Below the pieces are notes generated by a model. It had not been told where the DNA came from. It was given only the letters and a program-made list of their open reading frames with translations, and did no database searches. From DASWNP01 sp036399175 (GTDB taxonomy: Bacteria; Acidobacteriota; Blastocatellia; Pyrinomonadales; Pyrinomonadaceae): a DNA stretch of 64,000 nt. Made by a program: the position numbers and the translations under genes. The stretch is taken from contig DASWNP010000058.1 in the NCBI GenBank assembly GCA_036399175.1, forward strand, positions 1-64,000, given 5' to 3'. The stretch's first letter is position 1; the number at the start of each line of letters is the position of its first letter. This document shows positions 46,086-55,008 of this stretch, one piece after another.

Positions 46086-46115
46086 TGGGAGCGCGTGCGC
46101 GCGCACGCGCTCCCA
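46086..46115. other. Perfect 30-bp palindrome
   Basis: TGGGAGCGCGTGCGC and its exact complement with no loop, in the 49-bp gap between the two starch genes. No T-run. It could be an operator or an RNA stabiliser. Confidence 0.7.
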
Positions 46116-46128
46116 TGATTCAGAACCC

Positions 46129-46806
46129 ATGAGAAAGTTTCCCATCTTCGCACCGATTTTCCTTGTGTTGCTTTTCTGTGTGGCGGCGCGAGAAGGCGTC
46201 TGTCTCTCCCAGACGCCGACTGCGAAGGCGGAGAACAAAACGGCACGGAAGGTAAGCGCGAAAACTCTGGAAAACTACGCGGGCAGGTACGAATTGGGCG
46301 CGGGAATCATCCCCGTCTCAACTCTGGACGTGACGCTTGAGGGCGATGAGCTTTGGGTCAAGCCCTCGCTCGTTAAAAAACGCAGGCTCATCCGTAAATC
46401 GAAGTCGGTCTTTCTCGACGAGATAGAGGGCTCACCCTACACCTTCAACCGCGACGTCGAAGGGCGCGTCGTGAGTCTCACCTTTCGTTTCGAGGGCACA
46501 GACTACACGGCGCAGAAGGTGCAGTTGCCGCCGCCGAGCCTGAAGGGAAACACAACCTTTCGCCTCAAGGGCTACGCCGACGCGCACCTCGTCGCGCTGG
46601 CCGGTTCTTTCAACAACTGGAACGAATCCCAGCTCCTTTTCGGACGCGAGGGGGACGAGTGGGTCTGCCGCATCGACCTTGAGACCGGCGTCTACACCTA
46701 CAAATTCATCGTAGACGGCAACTGGATTCTCGACCCCTCCAACCCCGAGACCTACGAAGACGACTACGGCAACCTCAACAACCTCCTCACCGTCTCCAAA
46801 AACTGA
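46129..46806 (+). CDS. Exported CBM48 (glycogen-binding) protein
   Basis: A 225-residue protein with a signal peptide. Residues 45-120 resemble a DUF3471-like beta barrel. Residues about 145-223 form a CBM48/AMPK-type glucan-binding module (VALAGSFNNWNE, LETGVYTYKFIVDG, DPSNPETYEDD). It lacks a catalytic domain. It lies 49 bp downstream of the GH13 enzyme, so it probably works with it on extracellular starch or maltodextrin. Confidence 0.85.
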   Translation: MRKFPIFAPIFLVLLFCVAAREGVCLSQTPTAKAENKTARKVSAKTLENYAGRYELGAGIIPVSTLDVTLEGDELWVKPSLVKKRRLIRKSKSVFLDEIEGSPYTFNRDVEGRVVSLTFRFEGTDYTAQKVQLPPPSLKGNTTFRLKGYADAHLVALAGSFNNWNESQLLFGREGDEWVCRIDLETGVYTYKFIVDGNWILDPSNPETYEDDYGNLNNLLTVSKN

Positions 46807-47128
46807 ATTTCTCACCCCGCCATTAAACGCCCGCCGCACGCCTCCCGTCTCGTCTTTCACACACACAGCCGTCACTTTCAGCGCCATTTCCGCCACCTTC
46901 TTCACCCTACATCCGTATCTTTTACGTACAAAATCTCGGTTTTCGCCTGTAACTCCGCATTTTTCGCTTGGTGCACGGCGTTGGAAATCTGGCGCGCGGC
47001 ATCTTTTTCGGTTTGGAGGGAGGATTTGGGTCGTGGATGGCGGGTTCGCGCGGGTGGAGCGCGTGCAGAGATAATTTTTGTGTTTATCACGTTTAATTTC
47101 AAAGTTTAAAAACCCTTACAGCGAATTT
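46807..47128. other. Gap before the STAND ATPase promoter
   Basis: No gene or repeat is evident. The last 25 bp lead into the CTCAAG operator. Confidence 0.5.
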
Positions 47129-47161
47129 CTCAAGAATTTCTCAAGTGGGTTTCTTTAAATT
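47129..47161 (+). promoter_or_regulatory. Candidate SARP-type operator and promoter
   Basis: CTCAAGA (47129), a 4-bp spacer, CTCAAGT (47140), then 9 bp and TAAATT (47156). The identical geometry occurs at 60519-60551. SARP/AfsR-type activators bind direct heptamers with an 11-bp period placed 8 bp from the -10 hexamer, close to what is seen here. Which protein binds is inferred. Confidence 0.6.
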
Positions 47162-47257
47162 GGGAGCATCAAGCTTGGGGGCGGCCAAAAGGCCGTCCCG
47201 AAGCTGGCCGGAGCGACGGTTTGAGCCCGGTAAGTTTAGCTCTTCAGGTAATTTAAG

Positions 47258-48103
47258 ATGGCTCTACTCAATTTCTGGCGCGAGCCTGAGACAACCAACG
47301 TGCACATCCTCTCCGACAAAATCACTCCCCCCTCCGACCTCGCTGCGCTCGTCTCCCGCGAGCGTCTGCTGTCAACCTTGGGCGAAAGTCTTCGCTGCTG
47401 CGCGGCGACGGTTCTGAGCGGGAGAAGCGGGACGGGTAAAACCGTTCTGGCGAGCGAGTTTGCGCGCGTCGCGGGTCGGCGGACGGCATGGTACAAGGTG
47501 GATGCGCCGGAGAGCGCGCTGGCCGTCTTTTTTCAGTATCTCTGCGCGAGCGTACGCGGTCAGCGTCCAGGCTTCGGCGAGCAGACGTTGGCGCGCCTCG
47601 GCGAGTCGGTCGGCCTCGAAGACGTGCCCTTGATGGTCGAGTATTTCGTCTACGAGCTTCTGGAACAGGACGAGCCTCTGCTTATCGTCATAGACGACCT
47701 GCATCTCGTGTATGATGCTGAATGGGTCGTGCCTTTCTTCAGGCGGCTGCTGCCTTTGCTGCCGAGGGAGGTACACATGCTTCTGATTGGAAGGAGTTTG
47801 CCGCCGTCGCCGCTCTGGCGGATGCGCTCGAAGCAGACGCTCTACGTCATAGACGAACCGGCGCTGGCCTTCACCTTTCAGGAGACGCAAAGACTCTTCG
47901 CAACCTACGGCCTGTCGAGCGAGCAGGCTTTCCTGGCCTGGGAACAGACGCGCGGGCGAGCCGTGCTGATTGAAGGACACGCGCGCGTGCTCGTCGCGCT
48001 CGAAGAAAGTAAGAAGGCGGAGGCGACGGAGGTGAGCCGCCCCGCGCGTCAACTCCGGCTCGTCAAAGGCTATTCGCCGAAATCTTCCCTGGGCACGGCC
48101 TGA
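47258..48103 (+). CDS. Short STAND-type ATPase, MalT-like N-domain
   Basis: 281 residues. Walker A SGRSGTGKT (about 54-62), Walker B LLIVIDDLH (about 144-152) and a further MalT-like helical part (PREVHMLLIGRS). It lacks the TPR and DNA-binding regions of MalT or of the next gene, so it may be a truncated paralog or a partner subunit. It probably binds ATP and modulates the neighbouring regulator; that is inference. It sits 97 bp behind the CTCAAG operator. Confidence 0.75.
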   Translation: MALLNFWREPETTNVHILSDKITPPSDLAALVSRERLLSTLGESLRCCAATVLSGRSGTGKTVLASEFARVAGRRTAWYKVDAPESALAVFFQYLCASVRGQRPGFGEQTLARLGESVGLEDVPLMVEYFVYELLEQDEPLLIVIDDLHLVYDAEWVVPFFRRLLPLLPREVHMLLIGRSLPPSPLWRMRSKQTLYVIDEPALAFTFQETQRLFATYGLSSEQAFLAWEQTRGRAVLIEGHARVLVALEESKKAEATEVSRPARQLRLVKGYSPKSSLGTA

Positions 48104-48263
48104 CGGCTGGAACTTCTACGAAACCTCGCATTAAACTTCCAGAGCGCGCCTGGACGCGCGCCGACGGAAGAATCCATGAAACGGCGCGCGTGCTTCAGAG
48201 CGTCCGCGCTTCGCCTGAAATCCACGCCGCAAGGCTTCAAACAACAGACAGTCGGGCTACCCC

Positions 48264-51200
48264 ATGCCGCGTCGTCAAGAAAAAACAGAAAGCGCGTCCA
48301 CATCTCTCCCGCCTCCCGCGCGGGAACAGGCGCAGCCAACCTTCTTCCTTCGGACGAAGCTTCTGCCGCCGCGCCCCGCCCCTTCGCTTCTGCCCCGCCC
48401 GCGTTTGATGGAACGCTTACAGCAAAATCTCGCTCATCCCGTGACGCTCGTCACCGCCAACGCGGGCTCAGGCAAGACGACTCTCGTCGCCGATTTCGTA
48501 CGCACTCATGCGCAGAAGTTCGTCTGGTATCAACTCGACCACACCGACGCCGACCCCTTCGTCTTCCTCGGCTACGTAACTCACGGCATCCGGCAGGCCA
48601 TCCCCGCCTTCGGCGAAGCCACGCTCGCCTATCTACAGGCGGCGACGGGCGAGCTTGCGCAGCAGCCCGAGCGCGCCGTCGATGTGCTCCTTAACGAAGT
48701 GCTCGACTGCGCCGAGCATCAGCTCATCCTCGTCCTCGACGACTATCATCATCTCGGCGCGGAGACGGCGGTGCATCGTGTGGTTGACCGACTGCTCGCC
48801 TACCTGCCCGACGTGATGCACGTCATCATCATCTCGCGCGACGTGCCGCCGCTCGCACTCGCCCGCATGCGGACGCAATCCTCGCTCGCCATCATCGACC
48901 GCAGCGAGCTTCTCTTCACGGACGAAGAGACGCAGCAGCTCTTCCGGCAGGTCTTCGACCTGGAGCTTTCGCCCGCGCAGCTCGCCGAATACCGCGAGCG
49001 CACGAACGGCTGGATTACGGCGCTTCAGCTCGTCCGACAGGTGGCGCAGCGTCAGGCGCTGGCGCGCGGCGCGGGCACTGGCGCGGGCGACGGTGGCGCG
49101 CTCGCCGCGCCCGATCTCGTCGAAGTTCTGCGCCAGTCCGAGCGCGACATCTTCGACTATTTCGCCGAAGAGGTTTTCGCAGACGAAGCCGAGGACGTGC
49201 AGCAATTTCTGCTCCGCGTCTCTCTGCTTGAGCGCGTCGAGCCCGAAACCTGCGGGCGTCTCTTCCCCGACGTGACCGCCCCGGCCATGCTCCAGATGCT
49301 CGTGCGCCGCAACGTCTTCATCACGCTCGCGTCCGACGGGCGCGGCGAAGAGTATCGTCTGCATCCTCTCTTCCGAGGCTTTCTGCGCCGACGCTTGCGC
49401 GCAGAGCTTGGTCAGGCGGGCATCGCCTCCGAGCACAGGCGTTTCGCCGACTATTTCCTGCAAACCGAGCAGTGGGAGCTGGCCGTGCGCCACCTGATTA
49501 CGGCGGAGGATTTCGAGCGCGCCTCAGAGACCATCGCCGAGCGCGGGGGCGACTGGATAGCGGCGGGCGCTTTCGCCTCGCTCGTCTCTCTGGTCGAAGC
49601 TCTGCCTGCGCCCGCTCTCGAAGCTCAGCCGCGCGCCATCGCCTTCCGCGCCGAGGTCGCGCGTTTGCAGGGCGACTACCAGACGGCGCAGGCGATGTTT
49701 CGCCGCGCCGCGACTCTTCTGCACGAGCGCGGCGACCGCGAAGGTGAGGCCGAGGCGCTGCATTCGCTTGCGACCATCGCACGTCGCGGGCGCGATTTCG
49801 AGACCGCCTTCGGTTATCTCGACCGTGCTCTGGAATTGTCCGACGAGCGCTCGCTCGTGCGTACGAAGTGCGGCAACACGCGGGGCTTGTGCCTCGTGGC
49901 GATGGGCGAGTGGAAGGAGGCCGAGCGCGAGTTTCGCACGGCCCTGCAACTCGCCGAAGAGCGCGGCGACGAACACTACGCGCGCCTCATCACGCATAAC
50001 CTCGGCGCTCCGCCTGCGCTTCGCGGCGACTTCGGCGAGGCCATACGCTGGCTGCGTCGTATGCTGCGCGACGAGCGTCAAGCGCCGCCCGTGCCGCAGG
50101 ACGCCGTCGCATATCTCAACCTCGCACGCTGTCTCTGTTATCGAGGCGAGCTGGCCGACTGCGAGCAGCATCTCGACCGTTCGCTCGAATTGTGCCAGCT
50201 CTTCAACCTCGTCGCCCTGCGCGGCGAGATTTTCGAGTTCTACGGCAACCTCTACCGCGAGCAATCCGACGCCGCGCGCGCCACAGAGTTCTACGAGCGC
50301 GCAGCGCGTGCCTACGACGAAGCCGGCCTCGACCTGACGCGCGTCGAGCTTCTGGAAGAGCGCGCCCTGCTCGCCTTGCAGATGGGCGACGCGGCTTCAG
50401 CCAGGCAGCCGCTCGAACAACTCGTCGCCGCGCGTGAGGAAGCGCGCGACGAGATGGGCTTGCAGCGCGTCAAGCTTTCGCGCGGGCGTGTGCTTCTGGC
50501 CGAAGGGCAGTACGAGGCGGCCTGCGCCGACCTCCAGCCCGCCCTCGAATATTTCCGCGCGCAGGGGATGAACTACGAAGAGGCCAAAGCTTCTATGGCG
50601 CTCGCCGCGTGCACGCAGGCCAGAGGCTCGGAAGGAGAGATGCTAGAACACCTGCGCCGCGCCCTCGACCTCGCCACGCGCTACGACTACGAATACTGGT
50701 TGCAGCGCGAGGTGACGCGCCAGCCTCAGCTCTTCGCCTCGACAGACGCCGCCGAGCTTCTGCCCGCAGATTTGCGCGAGCAGCTTCCCTACGCCTCGAC
50801 CACCGCCGACGCGCCCTCAAGCGCGCACGCGCCCGCCGCGCTCCCCGTCGCCGCTTCTTCCGTCGCGGCGTCCGGCGCTTCCCGTTCAGTCGCCGCCATC
50901 GCCGCGCATCCGGCGGTCGATTTGAGTATGCACATGCTCGGCGCGGTCGAGATTTTCCGCGACCCGGTGCGCCCGCTCGCCGCCGACGCCTGGACGACCA
51001 AGCGCGCGCGCGACATCCTCTGCTTCATCGCCTCCCGCCCTCACCGCCGCGCCTCCAAAGACACAATCATCGATACCTTCTGGGAAGAGGCCGATTTCGA
51101 CGCCGTCGAGAAAAACTTTCATCCGACCATCTCCCACATCCGCAAGGCGCTCAACAGCAACCAGCCGCTCAAACAGAACTTCCTGCTCTACCGCGACGGC

Positions 51201-51674
51201 GACTATCTGCTCAACCCCGACTTCTCCTATCGCATCGACATCGAAGAGTTCGATCACCTCGTCGCCGCGGGCGAAACGGCGCGGCGCGCGCGCGACCAGG
51301 AAACTTTCGTCAATTCTTACGAACAGGCCATCAAGCTCTACCGGGGCGATTTCATGCAGGGCTGCTACGACGAATGGGCTGAGCAGCAGCGCTCCTACTA
51401 CCGCGAGCAGTATCTGCGCCTCTTGGAAACTCTGGCCGCCGCCGCGCAGAAGTCCGAAGAGTGGTCGCGCTCGCTAGATTTGGCTCAGAAAATTCTCAAG
51501 GACGACCCCTTCCGAGAAGACGTTCATTGCATGATGATGCGGGCGCACGCCGCGCTCGGCAATCGCGTCGCCGTGCGCGAACAGTACGAGACGGTCAAGC
51601 GTCTGCTGCGGAAAGAGCTGGGCGTCGAGCCCGCCGCCGAGACGCAGAGAATTTTCCGCGAGCTGCTTCGCTAG
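48264..51674 (+). CDS. STAND/TPR regulator with SARP-type wHTH-BTAD output domain
   Basis: An 1136-residue signal-integrating transcription regulator. An ATPase domain has Walker A NAGSGKTT (about 65-72) and Walker B LILVLDDYHH (about 154-163). TPR-like helical repeats follow (about 400-830). An alanine/serine-rich linker leads to a winged-helix domain (WTTKRARDILCFIASRPHRR, about 909-928) and a bacterial transcriptional activation domain to the end. SARP proteins have the same C-terminal output pair and bind 11-bp-spaced heptamers. It starts 160 bp after the short ATPase. Inducer unknown. Confidence 0.88.
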   Translation: MPRRQEKTESASTSLPPPAREQAQPTFFLRTKLLPPRPAPSLLPRPRLMERLQQNLAHPVTLVTANAGSGKTTLVADFVRTHAQKFVWYQLDHTDADPFVFLGYVTHGIRQAIPAFGEATLAYLQAATGELAQQPERAVDVLLNEVLDCAEHQLILVLDDYHHLGAETAVHRVVDRLLAYLPDVMHVIIISRDVPPLALARMRTQSSLAIIDRSELLFTDEETQQLFRQVFDLELSPAQLAEYRERTNGWITALQLVRQVAQRQALARGAGTGAGDGGALAAPDLVEVLRQSERDIFDYFAEEVFADEAEDVQQFLLRVSLLERVEPETCGRLFPDVTAPAMLQMLVRRNVFITLASDGRGEEYRLHPLFRGFLRRRLRAELGQAGIASEHRRFADYFLQTEQWELAVRHLITAEDFERASETIAERGGDWIAAGAFASLVSLVEALPAPALEAQPRAIAFRAEVARLQGDYQTAQAMFRRAATLLHERGDREGEAEALHSLATIARRGRDFETAFGYLDRALELSDERSLVRTKCGNTRGLCLVAMGEWKEAEREFRTALQLAEERGDEHYARLITHNLGAPPALRGDFGEAIRWLRRMLRDERQAPPVPQDAVAYLNLARCLCYRGELADCEQHLDRSLELCQLFNLVALRGEIFEFYGNLYREQSDAARATEFYERAARAYDEAGLDLTRVELLEERALLALQMGDAASARQPLEQLVAAREEARDEMGLQRVKLSRGRVLLAEGQYEAACADLQPALEYFRAQGMNYEEAKASMALAACTQARGSEGEMLEHLRRALDLATRYDYEYWLQREVTRQPQLFASTDAAELLPADLREQLPYASTTADAPSSAHAPAALPVAASSVAASGASRSVAAIAAHPAVDLSMHMLGAVEIFRDPVRPLAADAWTTKRARDILCFIASRPHRRASKDTIIDTFWEEADFDAVEKNFHPTISHIRKALNSNQPLKQNFLLYRDGDYLLNPDFSYRIDIEEFDHLVAAGETARRARDQETFVNSYEQAIKLYRGDFMQGCYDEWAEQQRSYYREQYLRLLETLAAAAQKSEEWSRSLDLAQKILKDDPFREDVHCMMMRAHAALGNRVAVREQYETVKRLLRKELGVEPAAETQRIFRELLR

Positions 51675-51895
51675 GGTTTGAATTTCGCAGGGCTTTGAAT
51701 ATAATGCGATTCCCCCAACCTACAACAGAATTAGAACAGGATTGCAATAAAGTTATAGACAATGACAGCCGTCATTCGTCGTCTTATATCTACAGTTCAC
51801 TCCTCGCATGTGCCACCCGTCCCCGACGCGGGCGCGCCTGCCGCCGGAGCCGCGCTGGCCTAAACGCAAATTTCCAAAGCCTGCTTTTCAGAAAA

Positions 51896-54800
51896 ATGAC
51901 ACAAGATTTCTGTCGGAACATCCAAAGGTTCATTGCGCTCGTGTTGGCGCTCGCCGTCGGGGCGGGGACGACCGGGGCGGGCGTGCTCGTGCGCGAAGGC
52001 GAGGGCGTCGTCTTTACCGGCGTTGACGGGATTCGCTACGAGAGCAGCTCGGGCGTCGTCTTCACCGGCGTTGACCGCCTGCTCGGCTTCAACGTCAACG
52101 GCATCTCCTGGGCTGATTCCGCCGGCACGGTCTTCACAGGCGTTGACGGCACGACCTTCACGGGCGTTGACGGCGCGAGCTACACCGGCACGAACAGCCT
52201 TCAGGCGGTACAGGCCGACGGCGTCACCTTCACCGGAGCAGACGGTGTGACTTTCACGGGCGCGGACGGCGTCACCTTCACAGGCGCGGACGGCACGACC
52301 TATCGCGCGAACGCCGTCACCATCAGGGATGCTAACGGCGTGGTCTTCACGGGCGTTGACGGCGTGGTCTTCACGGGCGTCGATGGCTTGCAGCAGAGTG
52401 CCGAAGACGGCGTGACATTTACGGGCGCAGACGGCGGCACGATGAAGCAGGCCGACAGCGCGCGTCTCGACTCGGCGCGTCAACTCGTCGCCACCGGCAC
52501 GAACGGGCGCATCTTCACCGTCGAGCCCGCCGGAGTAGTCTTCACGGGAATTGACGGCATCGTCTTTACGGGCGTTGACGGCACGACCTTTACAGGCGCT
52601 GACGGCATCACCTTCACGGGCGCTGACGACCTTTTGATGACGGAGGCGAGCGTCGGCGGCGAGCGCGTCGGCTTGCAGACCATCGACCCCGAACTGGCGG
52701 CGCTTTTGAATGAGACGACCGACGACAGAAATATCAACGCCGTCATCGTCTATCATCGACCCGTGACCGAGGCCGACATCGCGCACCTGCAAGGCTTGGG
52801 CGTAACGGGCGGCACGCGCTACCGAGTGCTGCCGATGCTCACCATCACGGCGACGCGATACCAGATAGAAGTTATCTCGAAGCTTGCGGGCGTGCGCTCC
52901 ATCTGGGGCAACCGGACGCTCCAATGGACGGCCGACGAGAGCCGCGCTCAGACGCGCGCCAATCTTGCTCTGACGGATGCTGAGCTGGCCTTGAGAAACA
53001 ACGGCGCGCCTCTTTCCGGTCGCGGCGTCACCGTCGCCGTGCTCGACACGGGGCTCGACGCGACGCACGCCGACCTCAGTGGTCGCGTCCTCCGCAACGT
53101 CAAGCTCGCCGACCCGCAGGACACCATCCCCGCAGGCTTCAGCTATCCGAACCAGATTGAAGGGCTTTCGAACACCGACCAGGCGAGCGGGCACGGCACG
53201 TTCGTCGGCGGCATCATCGCGGGCGACGGGGCGCGCTCGGGCGGGAAGTTCAAAGGCGTCGCGCCGGGCGCGCGGCTCGTCGGCCTGAGCGCGGGCGACG
53301 TGAATCTCTTCTACGTGCTCTCGGGCTTCGACTATCTTCTGTCGAATCGCGCGGCGCTCGGCGTGCGCGTCGTCAATTGCAGCTTCTCTGCCTCGACGCT
53401 CTACAATCCGAACGACCCGGTCAACGTCGCCACCAAGATGCTCACCGAAAGGGGCGTCAACATCGTCTTCTCGGCTGGCAACACCGGACTCAGCTCGCTC
53501 AACCCTTACGCCGCCGCGCCCTGGGTCATCTCTGTCGGCGCGACCTCGGGCAAAAACCTTCTCGCAGACTTCTCTTCGCGCGGCACTTTCGGCAGCCCCA
53601 CCGCGCGCCCGACGCTGGTTGCACCCGGCGTCGATGTCGTCAGCCTGCGCGCGAGTCTCCTGAACGCGACGGGCGTGACGGGTCTGACGCCGCTCGGCGC
53701 AGACACCCGCCAGCTCACGCTCTCCGAAGCCAATCATTACACGACGGCGAGCGGCACGAGCTTTTCAGCGCCACAGGTGGTCGGCGCTATCGCGCTCATG
53801 CTCGAAGCCAATCCGAGCCTGACGCCCGCCGAAGTGCGCGACATCCTGCAAAGCACGGCGACGCCGCTTCCGCCTTACTACGCGCACGAGGTCGGCGCGG
53901 GACTTCTCAACACGCACGCGGCTGTGCTCGCCGCAGAGTTTCCGGAGCGGCGCATCGGCATGTGGCGCTCGACAGCCGACCAGGGGCAGGTGCGCTTCGT
54001 CAAAGACGCGGCGGTGGAGTTCTCAGGCATGGTCACGCCGGGCGCGCCCGACGACGTGAGCTTCACGATTCCTGAAGGCACTCTGACGGCTTCGGTGCAG
54101 GTCGCATGGGGGCCGCACGCCACCGTCAACGATTTGAGTCTCGCAGTCTTCGACGCAGGGGGCGCACGGCGCGCCTTCTCGAACCTCGTCAACCTGCCCG
54201 GTCTCACAGGCCGTCGTGAGCACGCGCAGCTCAAGTCGCCCGTCGCAGGCGCGTGGCGTGCACGCGTGGCGAACACGCTCCCGCTCGTCGGCACGCCGCA
54301 GAACTATTCAGGCGTCTTTGAAGTGTCGCGCGTCGAGTATCCGGCGCTCTCAGACTTCGACGCGATGAGCGCCGCCTCGCGCGACGAAGCCCGGCAGGTC
54401 TTGCGCTCCTTCGTGATGTTCCCCGTCGGCGGCTATTTCCGCCCCGCCGACATGGTGACGCGCGCCGACCTCGCAGCGACGCTCGTGCGCGGCGCACGCG
54501 TTCCGCAATACGCACCCGCACAGCCGAGCTATACAGACGTGCTCGACCAGACGACGATGAACTACGTCGAGAGCGCGCAGTGTTCGGTATCCGCTCCGCT
54601 CTTCTACGATGCTGCGACGGGCGGCGCGTTTCGTCCCGACGAGCAGGCCACTCGGCTCGCCTCTGCCGTCGCGCTCGTCAGAGCCGCCGGGCTGCAAAGC
54701 GAGGCCGAGAACTACACGGGCACGGAGACGCTGCTCCTCGACTTGAGCGCCGTCCCCGCAGAGCTTCGCGGCTACGTCAAACTCGCCGTCGCGCGCGGCC

Positions 54801-54901
54801 TTCTTCCTGCTCATGGCTCATACTTCCACCCGCAGACGGCTCTCACGCGCGCCGAACTGGCGCACGCAATGATTGCCTTCGGCAAGCTCGTCACGAAGTA
54901 G
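51896..54901 (+). CDS. Subtilase (S8) with GVxFTGxD octapeptide region and SLH-like C-terminus
   Basis: About 1001 residues from the ATG at 51896, whose product begins with a signal peptide; the frame is open to 51461 inside the regulator and an ATG at 51704 is possible but gives no signal. Residues about 38-245 hold about 14 FTG[VAI]D units. A prodomain-like part follows, then the catalytic domain with D384 (VLDTGLD), H433 (SGHGTFV) and S622 (SGTSFSAP). The last 170 residues resemble S-layer homology units (GYFRPADMVTRADLAATLVR), so it is probably anchored to the cell surface. A strong terminator follows. It lies 222 bp after the BTAD regulator. Confidence 0.9.
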   Translation: MTQDFCRNIQRFIALVLALAVGAGTTGAGVLVREGEGVVFTGVDGIRYESSSGVVFTGVDRLLGFNVNGISWADSAGTVFTGVDGTTFTGVDGASYTGTNSLQAVQADGVTFTGADGVTFTGADGVTFTGADGTTYRANAVTIRDANGVVFTGVDGVVFTGVDGLQQSAEDGVTFTGADGGTMKQADSARLDSARQLVATGTNGRIFTVEPAGVVFTGIDGIVFTGVDGTTFTGADGITFTGADDLLMTEASVGGERVGLQTIDPELAALLNETTDDRNINAVIVYHRPVTEADIAHLQGLGVTGGTRYRVLPMLTITATRYQIEVISKLAGVRSIWGNRTLQWTADESRAQTRANLALTDAELALRNNGAPLSGRGVTVAVLDTGLDATHADLSGRVLRNVKLADPQDTIPAGFSYPNQIEGLSNTDQASGHGTFVGGIIAGDGARSGGKFKGVAPGARLVGLSAGDVNLFYVLSGFDYLLSNRAALGVRVVNCSFSASTLYNPNDPVNVATKMLTERGVNIVFSAGNTGLSSLNPYAAAPWVISVGATSGKNLLADFSSRGTFGSPTARPTLVAPGVDVVSLRASLLNATGVTGLTPLGADTRQLTLSEANHYTTASGTSFSAPQVVGAIALMLEANPSLTPAEVRDILQSTATPLPPYYAHEVGAGLLNTHAAVLAAEFPERRIGMWRSTADQGQVRFVKDAAVEFSGMVTPGAPDDVSFTIPEGTLTASVQVAWGPHATVNDLSLAVFDAGGARRAFSNLVNLPGLTGRREHAQLKSPVAGAWRARVANTLPLVGTPQNYSGVFEVSRVEYPALSDFDAMSAASRDEARQVLRSFVMFPVGGYFRPADMVTRADLAATLVRGARVPQYAPAQPSYTDVLDQTTMNYVESAQCSVSAPLFYDAATGGAFRPDEQATRLASAVALVRAAGLQSEAENYTGTETLLLDLSAVPAELRGYVKLAVARGLLPAHGSYFHPQTALTRAELAHAMIAFGKLVTK
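52004..52630 (+). repeat. GVxFTGxD octapeptide-coding repeat
   Basis: About 14 copies of FTGVD/FTGAD/FTGID, many in clean 24-bp tandem (for example three GVTFTGAD in a row), separated by short unrelated inserts. Conserved D and G at fixed spacing suggest a beta-structure, perhaps calcium-binding; untested. Confidence 0.85.
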
Positions 54902-54931
54902 CCTTTCAGCTTACCCCCATCGAACGCAAGA

Positions 54932-54967
54932 GCGGTCGCCCGTTTGATTCGGGCGACCGCTTTTTTT
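54932..54967 (+). terminator. Strong intrinsic terminator of the subtilase gene
   Basis: GCGGTCGCCCG (54932-54942) pairs with CGGGCGACCGC, 7-base loop, followed by TTTTTTT. Confidence 0.95.
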
Positions 54968-55008
54968 CCGTCTGCTCGTGTCTCTACCGTTGGCGGTTGA
55001 AGTGGCTG

